A stretch of DNA of 64,000 nucleotides, taken from the NCBI GenBank assembly GCA_038233075.1, contig JBBSMQ010000006.1:85579-149578 (forward strand), given 5' to 3'. This stretch comes from Iamia sp038233075. Lineage in GTDB: Bacteria > Actinomycetota > Acidimicrobiia > Acidimicrobiales > Iamiaceae. Under the pieces are notes generated by a model. It had not been told where the DNA came from. It saw only the letters and a program-made list of their open reading frames with translations, and made no database searches. Positions 43,091 through 49,970 of the stretch are shown here, piece after piece; position 1 is the stretch's first letter; the number at the start of each line of letters is the position of its first letter. A program made the translations under genes and the position numbers.

Positions 43091-44395
43091 TCAGCCGGTG
43101 AAGCGGGCGGTGCCGGTCACGGGGACGGCCGGCGTCGCGGGCCCGCCCGGCGTCGCGGGCCCGGCCGGCGTCGCCACCGGCCCCTCGGCCGGAGGGTCGT
43201 CGGCCCCGGGCCCGTCGGGAGGGTCGCCGGGGTCGGCCGGAGGCGAGTCGATGGTGTCGATGTCGGCCGACACGCAGTCGGCGGGCGCGTTGATCGGGTT
43301 GCACCGCGCCACCGTGCCGCCGGGGATCTCGACCACGTAGCCGGTGCCGAAGGGCTCGGCGTAGGAGGCGACCGGGTAGTCGGTCGAGACCCACTGGGCC
43401 CCGCTCGCGAACGCCGCGTCGCGCGCCGACGTGTCGCCCTCGCGGGCCTCGGTCGTGTCGGAGTCGGCCCGGGTGCGCACCACGTACCCGTCGGCCACCC
43501 GCTGCTGGATCCGCTCCACGTTACCCCGGGAGTCGTTGACCTTCACGAAGCCGGCGTCGGGGTCGCCCGGTTCGGCGTTGGTGAACATCACCCGGTCCTC
43601 GAGGTTGGGATGGCCGGCCAGGTAGTCGGTCCGGCGGTCGCCACCGTTGTCCATGAGGAACATGACCTTGCCCCGGCTCTCCCCCAGCGTCGGCCAGCCG
43701 GTGTCGAGCACCGCGTCCTCGAGGGTGGCGGCGCCGCCCCGGACGTCGTCGGGGGTGATCATGTCGTCGGGCGCCATGACGGTGCGGATCTCGGCGTCGA
43801 GCGCGTCCATGGCGGCGGCGTCGTAGGGGTCGGGGACCACGAACGGGAAGCCGGAGACGGGGACCTCGTCGTCCTTGAGCTCTAGCAGGATGGCGATGGG
43901 CATGTGGCTGGGGTGGGCGTCGGACCAGCCCTCGATCGCGTCCAGGCAGGCGACCAGTGAGAGGCAGGTACTGCGGTAGTCGACATCCTGGACGTGGAGG
44001 ACCTTGGTGCCGGGCTCGTTCATGGCCGGGTCGTAGGGGCCCTCCCCCGCCGCCTGCCGCAGGAGCGGCGTGGCGTACTTGCCGCCGGCGTCGTCGCGGA
44101 AGACGTCGAGCTCGATCTGGCGCACCTTCTGGCTCTGGAACTGCTCCGGCAGCGGGGCGTGCTCGTAGAGCAGCATGTTGTTGGCCTCCTCGCCGATGAA
44201 AGACTCGCGCAGGGCGCTCTCCGCCGGCGAGGCGGCCAGGTGGTAGCTGTTGTGGCTGCCGACGACCTGGATCTGGTTGATGCGCAGCTCGTCGACCGAC
44301 GCGGCGTCGGCCGACGGGACGGCCACGACGGTGATGGCCCCGACGGCGAGGACCGCCGCCAGGAGGGCCTTGCCCGTGCACGCTGGTCGTCCCAC
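43091..44395 (-). CDS. Secreted Ca2+-dependent phosphoinositide-specific phospholipase C-like protein
   Basis: A 434-aa exported protein: signal peptide (ALLAAVLAVGAITVVAVPSADA), then a TIM-barrel PLC-like domain with catalytic-type QVVGSHNSYH, YEHAPLPEQF, VRQIELDVFRDD and LLELKDDEVP, and a final DYPVASYAEPFGTGYVVEIPGG. This matches the bacterial PI-PLC-C1 family. A C-terminal tail of about 60 residues is rich in Pro, Gly, Ala and Asp and may cross the wall. Actinobacteria contain phosphatidylinositol, so an inositol lipid or glycolipid substrate is plausible. The GTG at 44395 is chosen for the complete signal peptide. Confidence 0.8.
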   Translation of the reverse strand: MGRPACTGKALLAAVLAVGAITVVAVPSADAASVDELRINQIQVVGSHNSYHLAASPAESALRESFIGEEANNMLLYEHAPLPEQFQSQKVRQIELDVFRDDAGGKYATPLLRQAAGEGPYDPAMNEPGTKVLHVQDVDYRSTCLSLVACLDAIEGWSDAHPSHMPIAILLELKDDEVPVSGFPFVVPDPYDAAAMDALDAEIRTVMAPDDMITPDDVRGGAATLEDAVLDTGWPTLGESRGKVMFLMDNGGDRRTDYLAGHPNLEDRVMFTNAEPGDPDAGFVKVNDSRGNVERIQQRVADGYVVRTRADSDTTEAREGDTSARDAAFASGAQWVSTDYPVASYAEPFGTGYVVEIPGGTVARCNPINAPADCVSADIDTIDSPPADPGDPPDGPGADDPPAEGPVATPAGPATPGGPATPAVPVTGTARFTG

Positions 44396-44502
44396 GTCTC
44401 ATCCCCTGGTCGCGGTCGGTGGAGCGACGGTAGCGCCTCGGTGGCGCGCCGGTGAACCGACGGTGTCCGGTGGTGTCCCACGGGCTGTCGACGCGGGCGG
44501 CG

Positions 44503-45321
44503 TCAGGTGGCGGCGAAGGGCACGACGATGCCGTGGAGAGGGCTGGCGTCGTCGTCGACCGGACCGTGGCCGATGTACCACTCGGTGCCGAAGGCGGTGG
44601 CGAAGGCCTCCTCGGGCAGGGCCAGGAAGAAGTGGTCGTCGGCCACCTGGCTGCGATGGGCGACCAGGGCGGCCCGCTTGGCCCCGGCCACCGAGGAGAC
44701 GTCGGCGCAGTGCGTGATCACGTCCTCCTCGACCCCGAGGTCCATGTCGTCAGGGTCGGGGGGTTCGACACCCTCGGGCAGGTCGAAGCCGCCCTCTCCG
44801 TCGGCCTGGGCCTGGGCCATGCGCTTGATGGCGGTGCGGTTCATGGTGCCCTCGACCACCCGGGGCGTGCCGGCGATCTCCGCGGCGCGCATCCCCACCC
44901 GATGGACCTGGATGTGGTCGGGGTGGCCGTAGCCGCCGTGGTCGTCGTAGACGGTGAGGGCGTCGGCCCCCTCCTCCACCAGCACGGTGGCCAGGCGCCG
45001 GGCGGCGGCGTCGACATCGGCCTGCCAGAACGTCCACGGCTCGTCGTTGCTCGCCTCGCCCATCATCCCGGAGTCGACGTAGCCCAGGAACTCGACCCGG
45101 GCGACGCCCAGCGCCTCGGCCGAGGCGTAGACCTCGGCGGTGCGCCGCAGCGCCAGCTGCTCGCCCTCCCCCAGCACGCCGGGGACGATCTCGCCCCGCT
45201 CCCCCCGAGTGGCCAGCACCAGCACCACCCGGTGGCCGGCCGCCGCGACCAGGGCCATGGTGCCCCCGGTGCCGATGGCCTCGTCGTCGGGGTGGGCATG
45301 GAAGCAGACCAGCGTCGCCAT
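44503..45321 (-). CDS. PIG-L/LmbE-family N-acetylglucosaminyl deacetylase
   Basis: A 272-aa zinc-dependent deacetylase with the metal motifs FHAHPDDEAIGTGG and GGYGHPDHIQVH and a VTHCADVSSVAGAKRAALVAH C-terminal region. The family includes MshB and Mca of mycothiol metabolism, but this protein lacks enough diagnostic features to assign either. The ATG at 45321 is preferred over 45342 because a TAGCGT -10 box lies 8 nt upstream. Downstream of the racemase gene and the palindromic repeat pair. Confidence 0.8.
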   Translation of the reverse strand: MATLVCFHAHPDDEAIGTGGTMALVAAAGHRVVLVLATRGERGEIVPGVLGEGEQLALRRTAEVYASAEALGVARVEFLGYVDSGMMGEASNDEPWTFWQADVDAAARRLATVLVEEGADALTVYDDHGGYGHPDHIQVHRVGMRAAEIAGTPRVVEGTMNRTAIKRMAQAQADGEGGFDLPEGVEPPDPDDMDLGVEEDVITHCADVSSVAGAKRAALVAHRSQVADDHFFLALPEEAFATAFGTEWYIGHGPVDDDASPLHGIVVPFAAT

Positions 45322-45329
45322 CGCCGCCG

Positions 45330-45335
45330 ACGCTA
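45330..45335 (-). promoter_or_regulatory. -10 box deciding the PIG-L gene start
   Basis: TAGCGT lies 8 nt before the ATG at 45321. The alternative start at 45342 would lie upstream of this promoter. Confidence 0.45.
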
Positions 45336-45358
45336 CCGCCACCGCTCCTCCGACCGAA

Positions 45359-45472
45359 CCAACCTTGGACGGAACCCCGCCACATGCGGCCAGGTCCGTC
45401 CAAAGGTCGCGTCGGGTCCCTGAGCTTTGGACCGAACCCCGCCACCGGCGGTGGAGATCCGTACGAAGTTGG
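45359..45472. repeat. Two tandem related palindromes (REP/BIME-like)
   Basis: Unit A has arms TTGGACGGA (45365-45373) and TCCGTCCAA (45395-45403) with a loop starting ACCCCGCCAC. Unit B (45424-45470) is a diverged copy with TTTGGACCGAACCCCGCCAC then GATCCGTACGAA. Outer CCAACCTT and AAGTTGG form a third, enclosing pairing. The block fills the gap between the racemase and PIG-L genes. The duplicated stem-loop design resembles interspersed palindromic elements. Confidence 0.6.
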
Positions 45473-45477
45473 AGGGG

Positions 45478-46623
45478 CTAGGCGATGGTGCCGCACTGGC
45501 GGAGGGCGGCGAGGCGGGCCTCGTCGTAGCCGATCTCGGCCAGGACCTCGTCGCTGTGCTGGCCGGCGTGGGGCGGGGGCCGACGGATCGCGCCCGGCGT
45601 GCGGCTGAAGCGGGGCGCCGGCGCGGGCTGGGGCACGCCCGCCACCTCGGTGAAGGTCCCCCGGGCCACGTTGTGAGGGTGGGCGACGGCCTCGGCCATG
45701 GACAGCACCGGCGCGAAGCAGACGTCGGTGCCCTCCATCAGGGCGCACCACTCGTCCCGGGTCTTGCTCTTGAACACCACGTCCAGGCGCACCTTGAGCT
45801 CGGGCCAGTGGGTCTTGTCCTGCTGGGCGGGCAGGTCGTCGCCGTCGAGGCCGGTGAGGCGCAGCAGCTCGGCGTAGAACTGGGGCTCGATGGAGCCGAT
45901 CGAGACGTAGCCACCGTCGGCGCACTCGTAGGTGTCGTAGTAGTGGGCGCCGGTGTCGAGCATGTTCGTGCCCCGCTCGTCGGACCAGATGCCCATGGCT
46001 GCGAACGCGTGGATCATGGTGGTGAGCAGCGCCGAGCCGTCGGTCATGGCCGCGTCGACCACCTGACCCGCCCCGGACTGGCCGGTCTCGACCAGGGCGG
46101 CGCAGATGCCGAGGGCGAGGAGCATCCCGCCACCACCGAAGTCGCCGACCAGGTTGATCGGCGGGGTGGGCCGCTCCCCCGCCCGGCCCAGGTGGGCGAG
46201 GGTGCCGGAAAGGGCGATGTAGTTGATGTCGTGGCCCGCCATGGGGGAGTAGGGGCCCTCCTGGCCCCAACCCGTCATACGGCCGTAGACGAGGCGCGGG
46301 TTACGCCCCAGGCAGACGTCGGGGCCGAGGCCCAGGCGCTCCATGACCCCGGGCCGGAAGCCCTCGATGAGGGCGTCGGAGGAGGCCACCAGGTCGAGGA
46401 CGGCCTCGATGCCGGCCTGGTCCTTGAGGTTGACGGCGACGGACCGGCGGCCGCGGTTCAGCAGGTCGGCCGGCGGGGCGTCGGGGTGGCCGGAGCCCAT
46501 TCCCCGCCCGGGACGATCGATGCGGATGATGTCGGCGCCGAGGTCGGCGAGGGCCATGGCGCAGAACGGCCCGGGGCCGATGCCCGCGATCTCGACCATG
46601 CGGGTGCCGGAGAGGGGTCCCAT
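45478..46623 (-). CDS. Alpha-methylacyl-CoA racemase (CaiB/BaiF family III CoA-transferase fold)
   Basis: A 381-aa enzyme that epimerises 2-methylacyl-CoA esters, needed to degrade branched lipids and sterol side chains. It starts RMVEIAGIGPGPFCAMALAD. The racemase-specific residues are visible: His in GHDINYIALSGTLAHLG, Asp in INLVGDFGGGGMLLALG, and Glu in YYDTYECADGGYVSIGSIEP. These separate it from true CoA-transferases, which carry a catalytic Asp at a different site. It lies 95 nt downstream of the alpha/beta hydrolase gene on the same strand. Confidence 0.9.
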   Translation of the reverse strand: MGPLSGTRMVEIAGIGPGPFCAMALADLGADIIRIDRPGRGMGSGHPDAPPADLLNRGRRSVAVNLKDQAGIEAVLDLVASSDALIEGFRPGVMERLGLGPDVCLGRNPRLVYGRMTGWGQEGPYSPMAGHDINYIALSGTLAHLGRAGERPTPPINLVGDFGGGGMLLALGICAALVETGQSGAGQVVDAAMTDGSALLTTMIHAFAAMGIWSDERGTNMLDTGAHYYDTYECADGGYVSIGSIEPQFYAELLRLTGLDGDDLPAQQDKTHWPELKVRLDVVFKSKTRDEWCALMEGTDVCFAPVLSMAEAVAHPHNVARGTFTEVAGVPQPAPAPRFSRTPGAIRRPPPHAGQHSDEVLAEIGYDEARLAALRQCGTIA

Positions 46624-46718
46624 GGGTGGCGTGCTCCTGGTAGGTGGGGGTCAGCCGTCGGCCGAGGTCGGCGACCGTCGGGCGATGTCGACGAGGTGGG
46701 AATCGCGGTGCGGGACGG

Positions 46719-47627
46719 TCAGCGGGCGGCCGGGGCATCGACCCGGGCGGTGAGGGCGGTCACCGCGCCGACCAGCTCGTCCCAGTGGACCCGGGGCACG
46801 TCGTGGCCCATGCCCTCGACCAGGAGCAGCTCGGCCCCGGGCACGGCCTCGGCCGTGGCCCGACCCCCGCTCGGGGTCACGAGGGGGTCGACGTCGCCGT
46901 GGATGACCAGGGTCGGGACGTCGACCTCGGCTAGGGCGGGGGTCCGGTCCGGTGACGCGGTGATGGCCAGCAGCTGGTGAGCGGTGCCCTCCGGGTAGGC
47001 GCAGCGGTCCCAGGCCGCCGCCGCCCGCTCGGCGATGGACGCCTCGTCGACCAGGCCGGGGCTGCCGATGATCCGGCCGACCCGCAGGGCGCCCTCCACG
47101 GCCTGGGTGCGATCGCCCGGGGGCGGGACGAGCAGGGCCGTCAGGGCCGCGGAGGTGGGCCGGCCCACGTCGCGGCCGCCGGTGGTGGACATGATCGAGG
47201 TCAGGGTGCGGACCCGGTCGGGGTGGTCGATGGCGAGGGTCTGGGCGATCATGCCGCCCATCGATGCCCCCAGGACGTGGGCTGAGGCCACCCCGAGGTC
47301 GTCGAGGACGGCCACGGCGTCGGCGGCCATGTCCGACAGCAGGTAGGGAGCCTCCACCTCCTGCCCACCCATGGCGGCCATGAGCCGCTCCAGCACCGGG
47401 AGGGACCCGACGTCGGGCTTGGTCGAGAGGCCCACGTCGCGGTTGTCGTGACGGATGACGAAGAAGCCCTCGGCCACGAAGCGGGCCACCAGCTCGTGGT
47501 CCCAGGCCAGGTGCTGCATCCCCAGGCCCATGATCATGAGGAGCGGCTCGCCCGACGGGTCGCCGTCGGTCGTGTACCAGATCTCGATGCCATCGGAGGA
47601 AGGAGGGGTGGTGGCCATGGCCGTCAT
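46719..47627 (-). CDS. Alpha/beta-fold hydrolase
   Basis: A 302-aa hydrolase with an oxyanion HG-like segment (LLMIMGLGMQHLAWDHEL), the RHDNRDVGLS motif, nucleophile elbow GASMGGMIAQ (GxSxG), acid in IHGDVDPLVTPSGG and His in EGMGHDVPRVHW. All triad residues are present. The substrate is unknown; the group includes esterases and epoxide or lactone hydrolases. The start may be ATG 47627 or 47618. A perfect palindrome lies 10 nt upstream, so the gene is probably repressed by a dimeric regulator not encoded here. Confidence 0.82.
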   Translation of the reverse strand: MTAMATTPPSSDGIEIWYTTDGDPSGEPLLMIMGLGMQHLAWDHELVARFVAEGFFVIRHDNRDVGLSTKPDVGSLPVLERLMAAMGGQEVEAPYLLSDMAADAVAVLDDLGVASAHVLGASMGGMIAQTLAIDHPDRVRTLTSIMSTTGGRDVGRPTSAALTALLVPPPGDRTQAVEGALRVGRIIGSPGLVDEASIAERAAAAWDRCAYPEGTAHQLLAITASPDRTPALAEVDVPTLVIHGDVDPLVTPSGGRATAEAVPGAELLLVEGMGHDVPRVHWDELVGAVTALTARVDAPAAR

Positions 47628-47637
47628 GGTGGCCCCC

Positions 47638-47675
47638 CTTGACCGCCCGGTCAAGCGTCGCACCGCCCGGTCAAG
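47638..47675. promoter_or_regulatory. Palindromic operator (TetR-like) upstream of the alpha/beta hydrolase
   Basis: CTTGACCG-CC-CGGTCAAG (47638-47655) is a perfect 8-2-8 palindrome. A second partial copy shares ACCGCCCGGTCAAG (47662-47675), 20 bp away, two helical turns. Spacing and symmetry fit cooperative binding of TetR-family dimers. It ends 10 nt from the hydrolase start codon. Confidence 0.6.
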
Positions 47676-47801
47676 GGGCGGCGACCCAAGGGCCGTCGAG
47701 GCGGCGCCCAGCATCTCCCCTTCGACACCAGCGCTTCACTACGGTTGCGGCGACCGATGGGAGAGCCCATCGACCCCGAGCCCCCAGGTGAGGCAGCGCC
47801 A

Positions 47802-48017
47802 ATGACCATCGGAGCCAGCATCTTCTTCATCGCGGTGGGGGCCATCCTGAAGTTCGCGGTGACCGCCACCGTGGCCGACATCGACATCGGTGTCGTGGGG
47901 GTCATCCTCATGGTCGCCGGCGGCATCGGGCTGCTGATCGGCCTGTTCATGGAGATCAACGGCCGCCGCACGGTCGTCTACGGCGACCGCACCCGCGGCG
48001 GTCCTCCGCCGCGCTGA
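47802..48017 (+). CDS. DUF6458-family small membrane protein
   Basis: A 71-aa protein with two membrane helices (MTIGASIFFIAVGAILKFAV and VGVILMVAGGIGLLIGLFM) joined by a short Asp-rich turn, typical of the actinobacterial DUF6458 family of unknown function. The ATG at 47802 is preferred because AGGTGAGG lies 8 nt upstream; an in-frame upstream start would add about 19 unconserved residues. The C-terminus is short and basic. Confidence 0.72.
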   Translation: MTIGASIFFIAVGAILKFAVTATVADIDIGVVGVILMVAGGIGLLIGLFMEINGRRTVVYGDRTRGGPPPR

Positions 48018-48026
48018 GCCCCGCGC

Positions 48027-48716
48027 TCACCCCGTCAGAGCCTGCCGCAGCCGGGCCACCGCGCCGGCGGTGCGCTCCCCCCACCAGAACAGGTCCTGGC
48101 CGTCGACCAGCACGGCCGGCACCCCGAAGGTGCGGGTCAGGCCGTCGAGGTCGTCGGCGGTGAAGGCCCACGGCTCGGTCGGGGCCAGCACCACGTCGGG
48201 CTGGCGGGCGACGACGTCCTCGACGGTGACCTCCGGGTAGCGCACCTCGTCGTCGTCCCATGCCCCGGCCCAGCCCGACGCGGCCAGCACCGAGGCTCCG
48301 TAGGTGTCGCGGTTGAGGGTCATCCACGGCCGGGCCCACACGGGCACGAAGGCGAGGCCGACGGGTGGGTCCGGTGGTGGCGGCGGCTCCCATGGTTCGG
48401 GGGCGGGGGCGTCGACCGCCTCGGCCAGCGCCGTCAGCACGTCGGGGACATCGGCCACCCGACGGGGCGACGCCACGTGCACCCGCAGTCCCGCGGCCAC
48501 CAGCGCGTCGAAGTCCTCCCGCCGGTTCTCCTCGTCGTTCATGACCACCAGGTCCGGGGCCAGGTCCAAGATGCGTTCCCGCCGTGGTCGCTTGGTGCCG
48601 CCGACGGCCTCGATGCCGGGCTGCTCGCAGAACCGCGTGCACGCCACCGGGGTGCGGTCCCACGCCACGAGGGTCTCGGTGACCGATGGGACCAGGCTCA
48701 CGATGCGCAGCGGCAC
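48027..48716 (-). CDS. BtuF-like helical-backbone metal/cobalamin receptor domain protein
   Basis: A 229-aa protein with the TroA-type binding fold: RIVSLVPSVTETLVAWD at the start, LDLAPDLVVMNDEENRREDFD, and VVARQPDVVLAPTEPWAF. It resembles the cobalamin-binding group of periplasmic receptors but has no signal peptide and no adjacent transporter genes. From GTG 48716 it would stay in the cytoplasm; a longer start at 48806 adds no signal peptide either. Ligand could be cobalamin or another metal chelate; the role is uncertain. Confidence 0.65.
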   Translation of the reverse strand: MPLRIVSLVPSVTETLVAWDRTPVACTRFCEQPGIEAVGGTKRPRRERILDLAPDLVVMNDEENRREDFDALVAAGLRVHVASPRRVADVPDVLTALAEAVDAPAPEPWEPPPPPDPPVGLAFVPVWARPWMTLNRDTYGASVLAASGWAGAWDDDEVRYPEVTVEDVVARQPDVVLAPTEPWAFTADDLDGLTRTFGVPAVLVDGQDLFWWGERTAGAVARLRQALTG

Positions 48717-48826
48717 CTCCCCAGTGTGGCTCGGCGCGACGCAGCCGGCGCTCGTTGCTCGGACTCTCAGGAAGGCGCCGCCCATCGCCTCCGTGCGCCC
48801 GGGCACCGGCTCCGATCGCCCGAGGT

Positions 48827-49447
48827 TCAGCCGCCCAGCAGGCGGGCTCGCTCAGTCTCGAACTGGGCGGGGGTGATGGCCCCCTTGCTGAGCAGGTCGT
48901 GCAGCCGCTCGACCTGCTCCACCGTCGACAGGCCGGCGGCGGCGGGCCCGCCGCCGCGCGCCCGGTCGTACTTCCGGTCCTCGTCGGCCTCCATCTGCAC
49001 GTAGATCTCGCGCTGGACGAGGTCGGGCTTGCGCACGTTGTTGAAGGTCTGGGTGCCCCGCTCGCTGGCGGACTCGAGGGCCAGGTCGCCGGCCCCGATC
49101 AGGCGCTCCACCAGGCGCTGGTTGAAGAAGACGGTGTTGATCCGCTCCAGGGGGATCTCGATGCCGGACTTGGTGAGCACCCCCCGTCGGGAGATGATCC
49201 GATCGGTGGTCAGCGCGAACATGGTGCGACTCCAACCCAGGGCCGCGACACCGAGGTAGGTCACGGCCACCACGATGAGGGCCAGGGCCAGGAGCTCCAG
49301 GGCGGTGATCTCGACCAGCAGCGCCACCACCCCCAGCGCCAGCGCCGCCCCCACGGCCAGGACGGGACGGGTGAGGGCGATCCAGTGCGGACGCAGGTCG
49401 AGGACCAGCTCCTCGCCGTCGTTCAACAGCTTGCGCGGAAAGGCCAC
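48827..49447 (-). CDS. Bacterial PH-domain membrane protein with SHOCT motif
   Basis: A 206-aa protein: two membrane helices (PVLAVGAALALGVVALLVEI and LLALALIVVAVTYLGVAAL), a bPH2 domain (FALTTDRIISRRGVLTKSGI, EIPLERINTVFFNQRLVERL), and a C-terminal SHOCT helix pair (RLHDLLSKGAITPAQFETER). SHOCT motifs are oligomerisation or targeting elements. It probably acts in envelope organisation. The GTG start has a TAGGTT box 6 nt upstream. Confidence 0.8.
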   Translation of the reverse strand: MAFPRKLLNDGEELVLDLRPHWIALTRPVLAVGAALALGVVALLVEITALELLALALIVVAVTYLGVAALGWSRTMFALTTDRIISRRGVLTKSGIEIPLERINTVFFNQRLVERLIGAGDLALESASERGTQTFNNVRKPDLVQREIYVQMEADEDRKYDRARGGGPAAAGLSTVEQVERLHDLLSKGAITPAQFETERARLLGG

Positions 49448-49453
49448 GACAGG

Positions 49454-49459
49454 AACCTA
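49454..49459 (-). promoter_or_regulatory. -10 box of the PH-domain gene
   Basis: TAGGTT lies 6 nt before the GTG at 49447; the same hexamer and spacing occur at the neighbouring metallopeptidase gene. Confidence 0.45.
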
Positions 49460-49520
49460 GGTCGTGCCGTGGTCGGTCCGAGGCGACATCCGGACCCCTC
49501 GCCGTCCGTCTCGGGCCAGC

Positions 49521-49865
49521 TCAGCCGTAGCCCAGCTCGTGGAGCCGAGCGTCGTCGATGCCCAGGTGGTGGCCGAGCTCGTGGACGACGGTGATCCGCA
49601 CCTCCTGCACCAGGTGGGCCTCGTCGCGGGCATGGGCACAGAGCGGCACCCGGTAGATGGTGACGCGGTCGGGCATCTCCATGAGGCCGTACTGGCCCCG
49701 CGCCGTGAGGGGGACGCCCTCGTACCGACCGAGGGGGTCGTTGGGCCGGCCGTCGGTGACCATCACGGCCACATTGTCGAGCATGGCCTCGATCTCGGGG
49801 GGCAGACCCCCGAGGGCCTCCTCCACCAGGTCCTCGAACCGGCTCCGACTGAGCTCGACGGCCAT
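49521..49865 (-). CDS. Zincin-like metallopeptidase family protein
   Basis: A 114-aa minimal zincin with the metal and catalytic motif ITVVHELGHHLGIDDARLHE (HExGH followed by HxxxxDD) and the C-terminal LGYG typical of the family (formerly DUF1025). The protein contains only the zincin core. Members are common in actinobacteria, and their substrates are unknown. Leaderless start: TAGGTT 6 nt upstream. Confidence 0.85.
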   Translation of the reverse strand: MAVELSRSRFEDLVEEALGGLPPEIEAMLDNVAVMVTDGRPNDPLGRYEGVPLTARGQYGLMEMPDRVTIYRVPLCAHARDEAHLVQEVRITVVHELGHHLGIDDARLHELGYG

Positions 49866-49871
49866 CGTCCC

Positions 49872-49877
49872 AACCTA
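49872..49877 (-). promoter_or_regulatory. -10 box of the metallopeptidase gene
   Basis: TAGGTT lies 6 nt before the ATG at 49865. Confidence 0.45.
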
Positions 49878-49958
49878 GTGCCGTGTCTCGATCACGCCCC
49901 GCGTCCGCGGCGAGCTCTCGGGCCCCGGCGAACCGACGCTCGGGCCCCACCCTTCTCG

Positions 49959-49964
49959 TAGGGT
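49959..49964 (+). promoter_or_regulatory. -10 box of the UvrD-family helicase gene
   Basis: TAGGGT lies 6 nt before the GTG at 49971. Confidence 0.45.
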
Positions 49965-49970
49965 GCGGCG

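Noticed and set aside
44503..45321. Naming the PIG-L gene mshB or mca
   Set aside because: The metal motifs fit the whole LmbE family; diagnostic regions for MshB or Mca are not clear.
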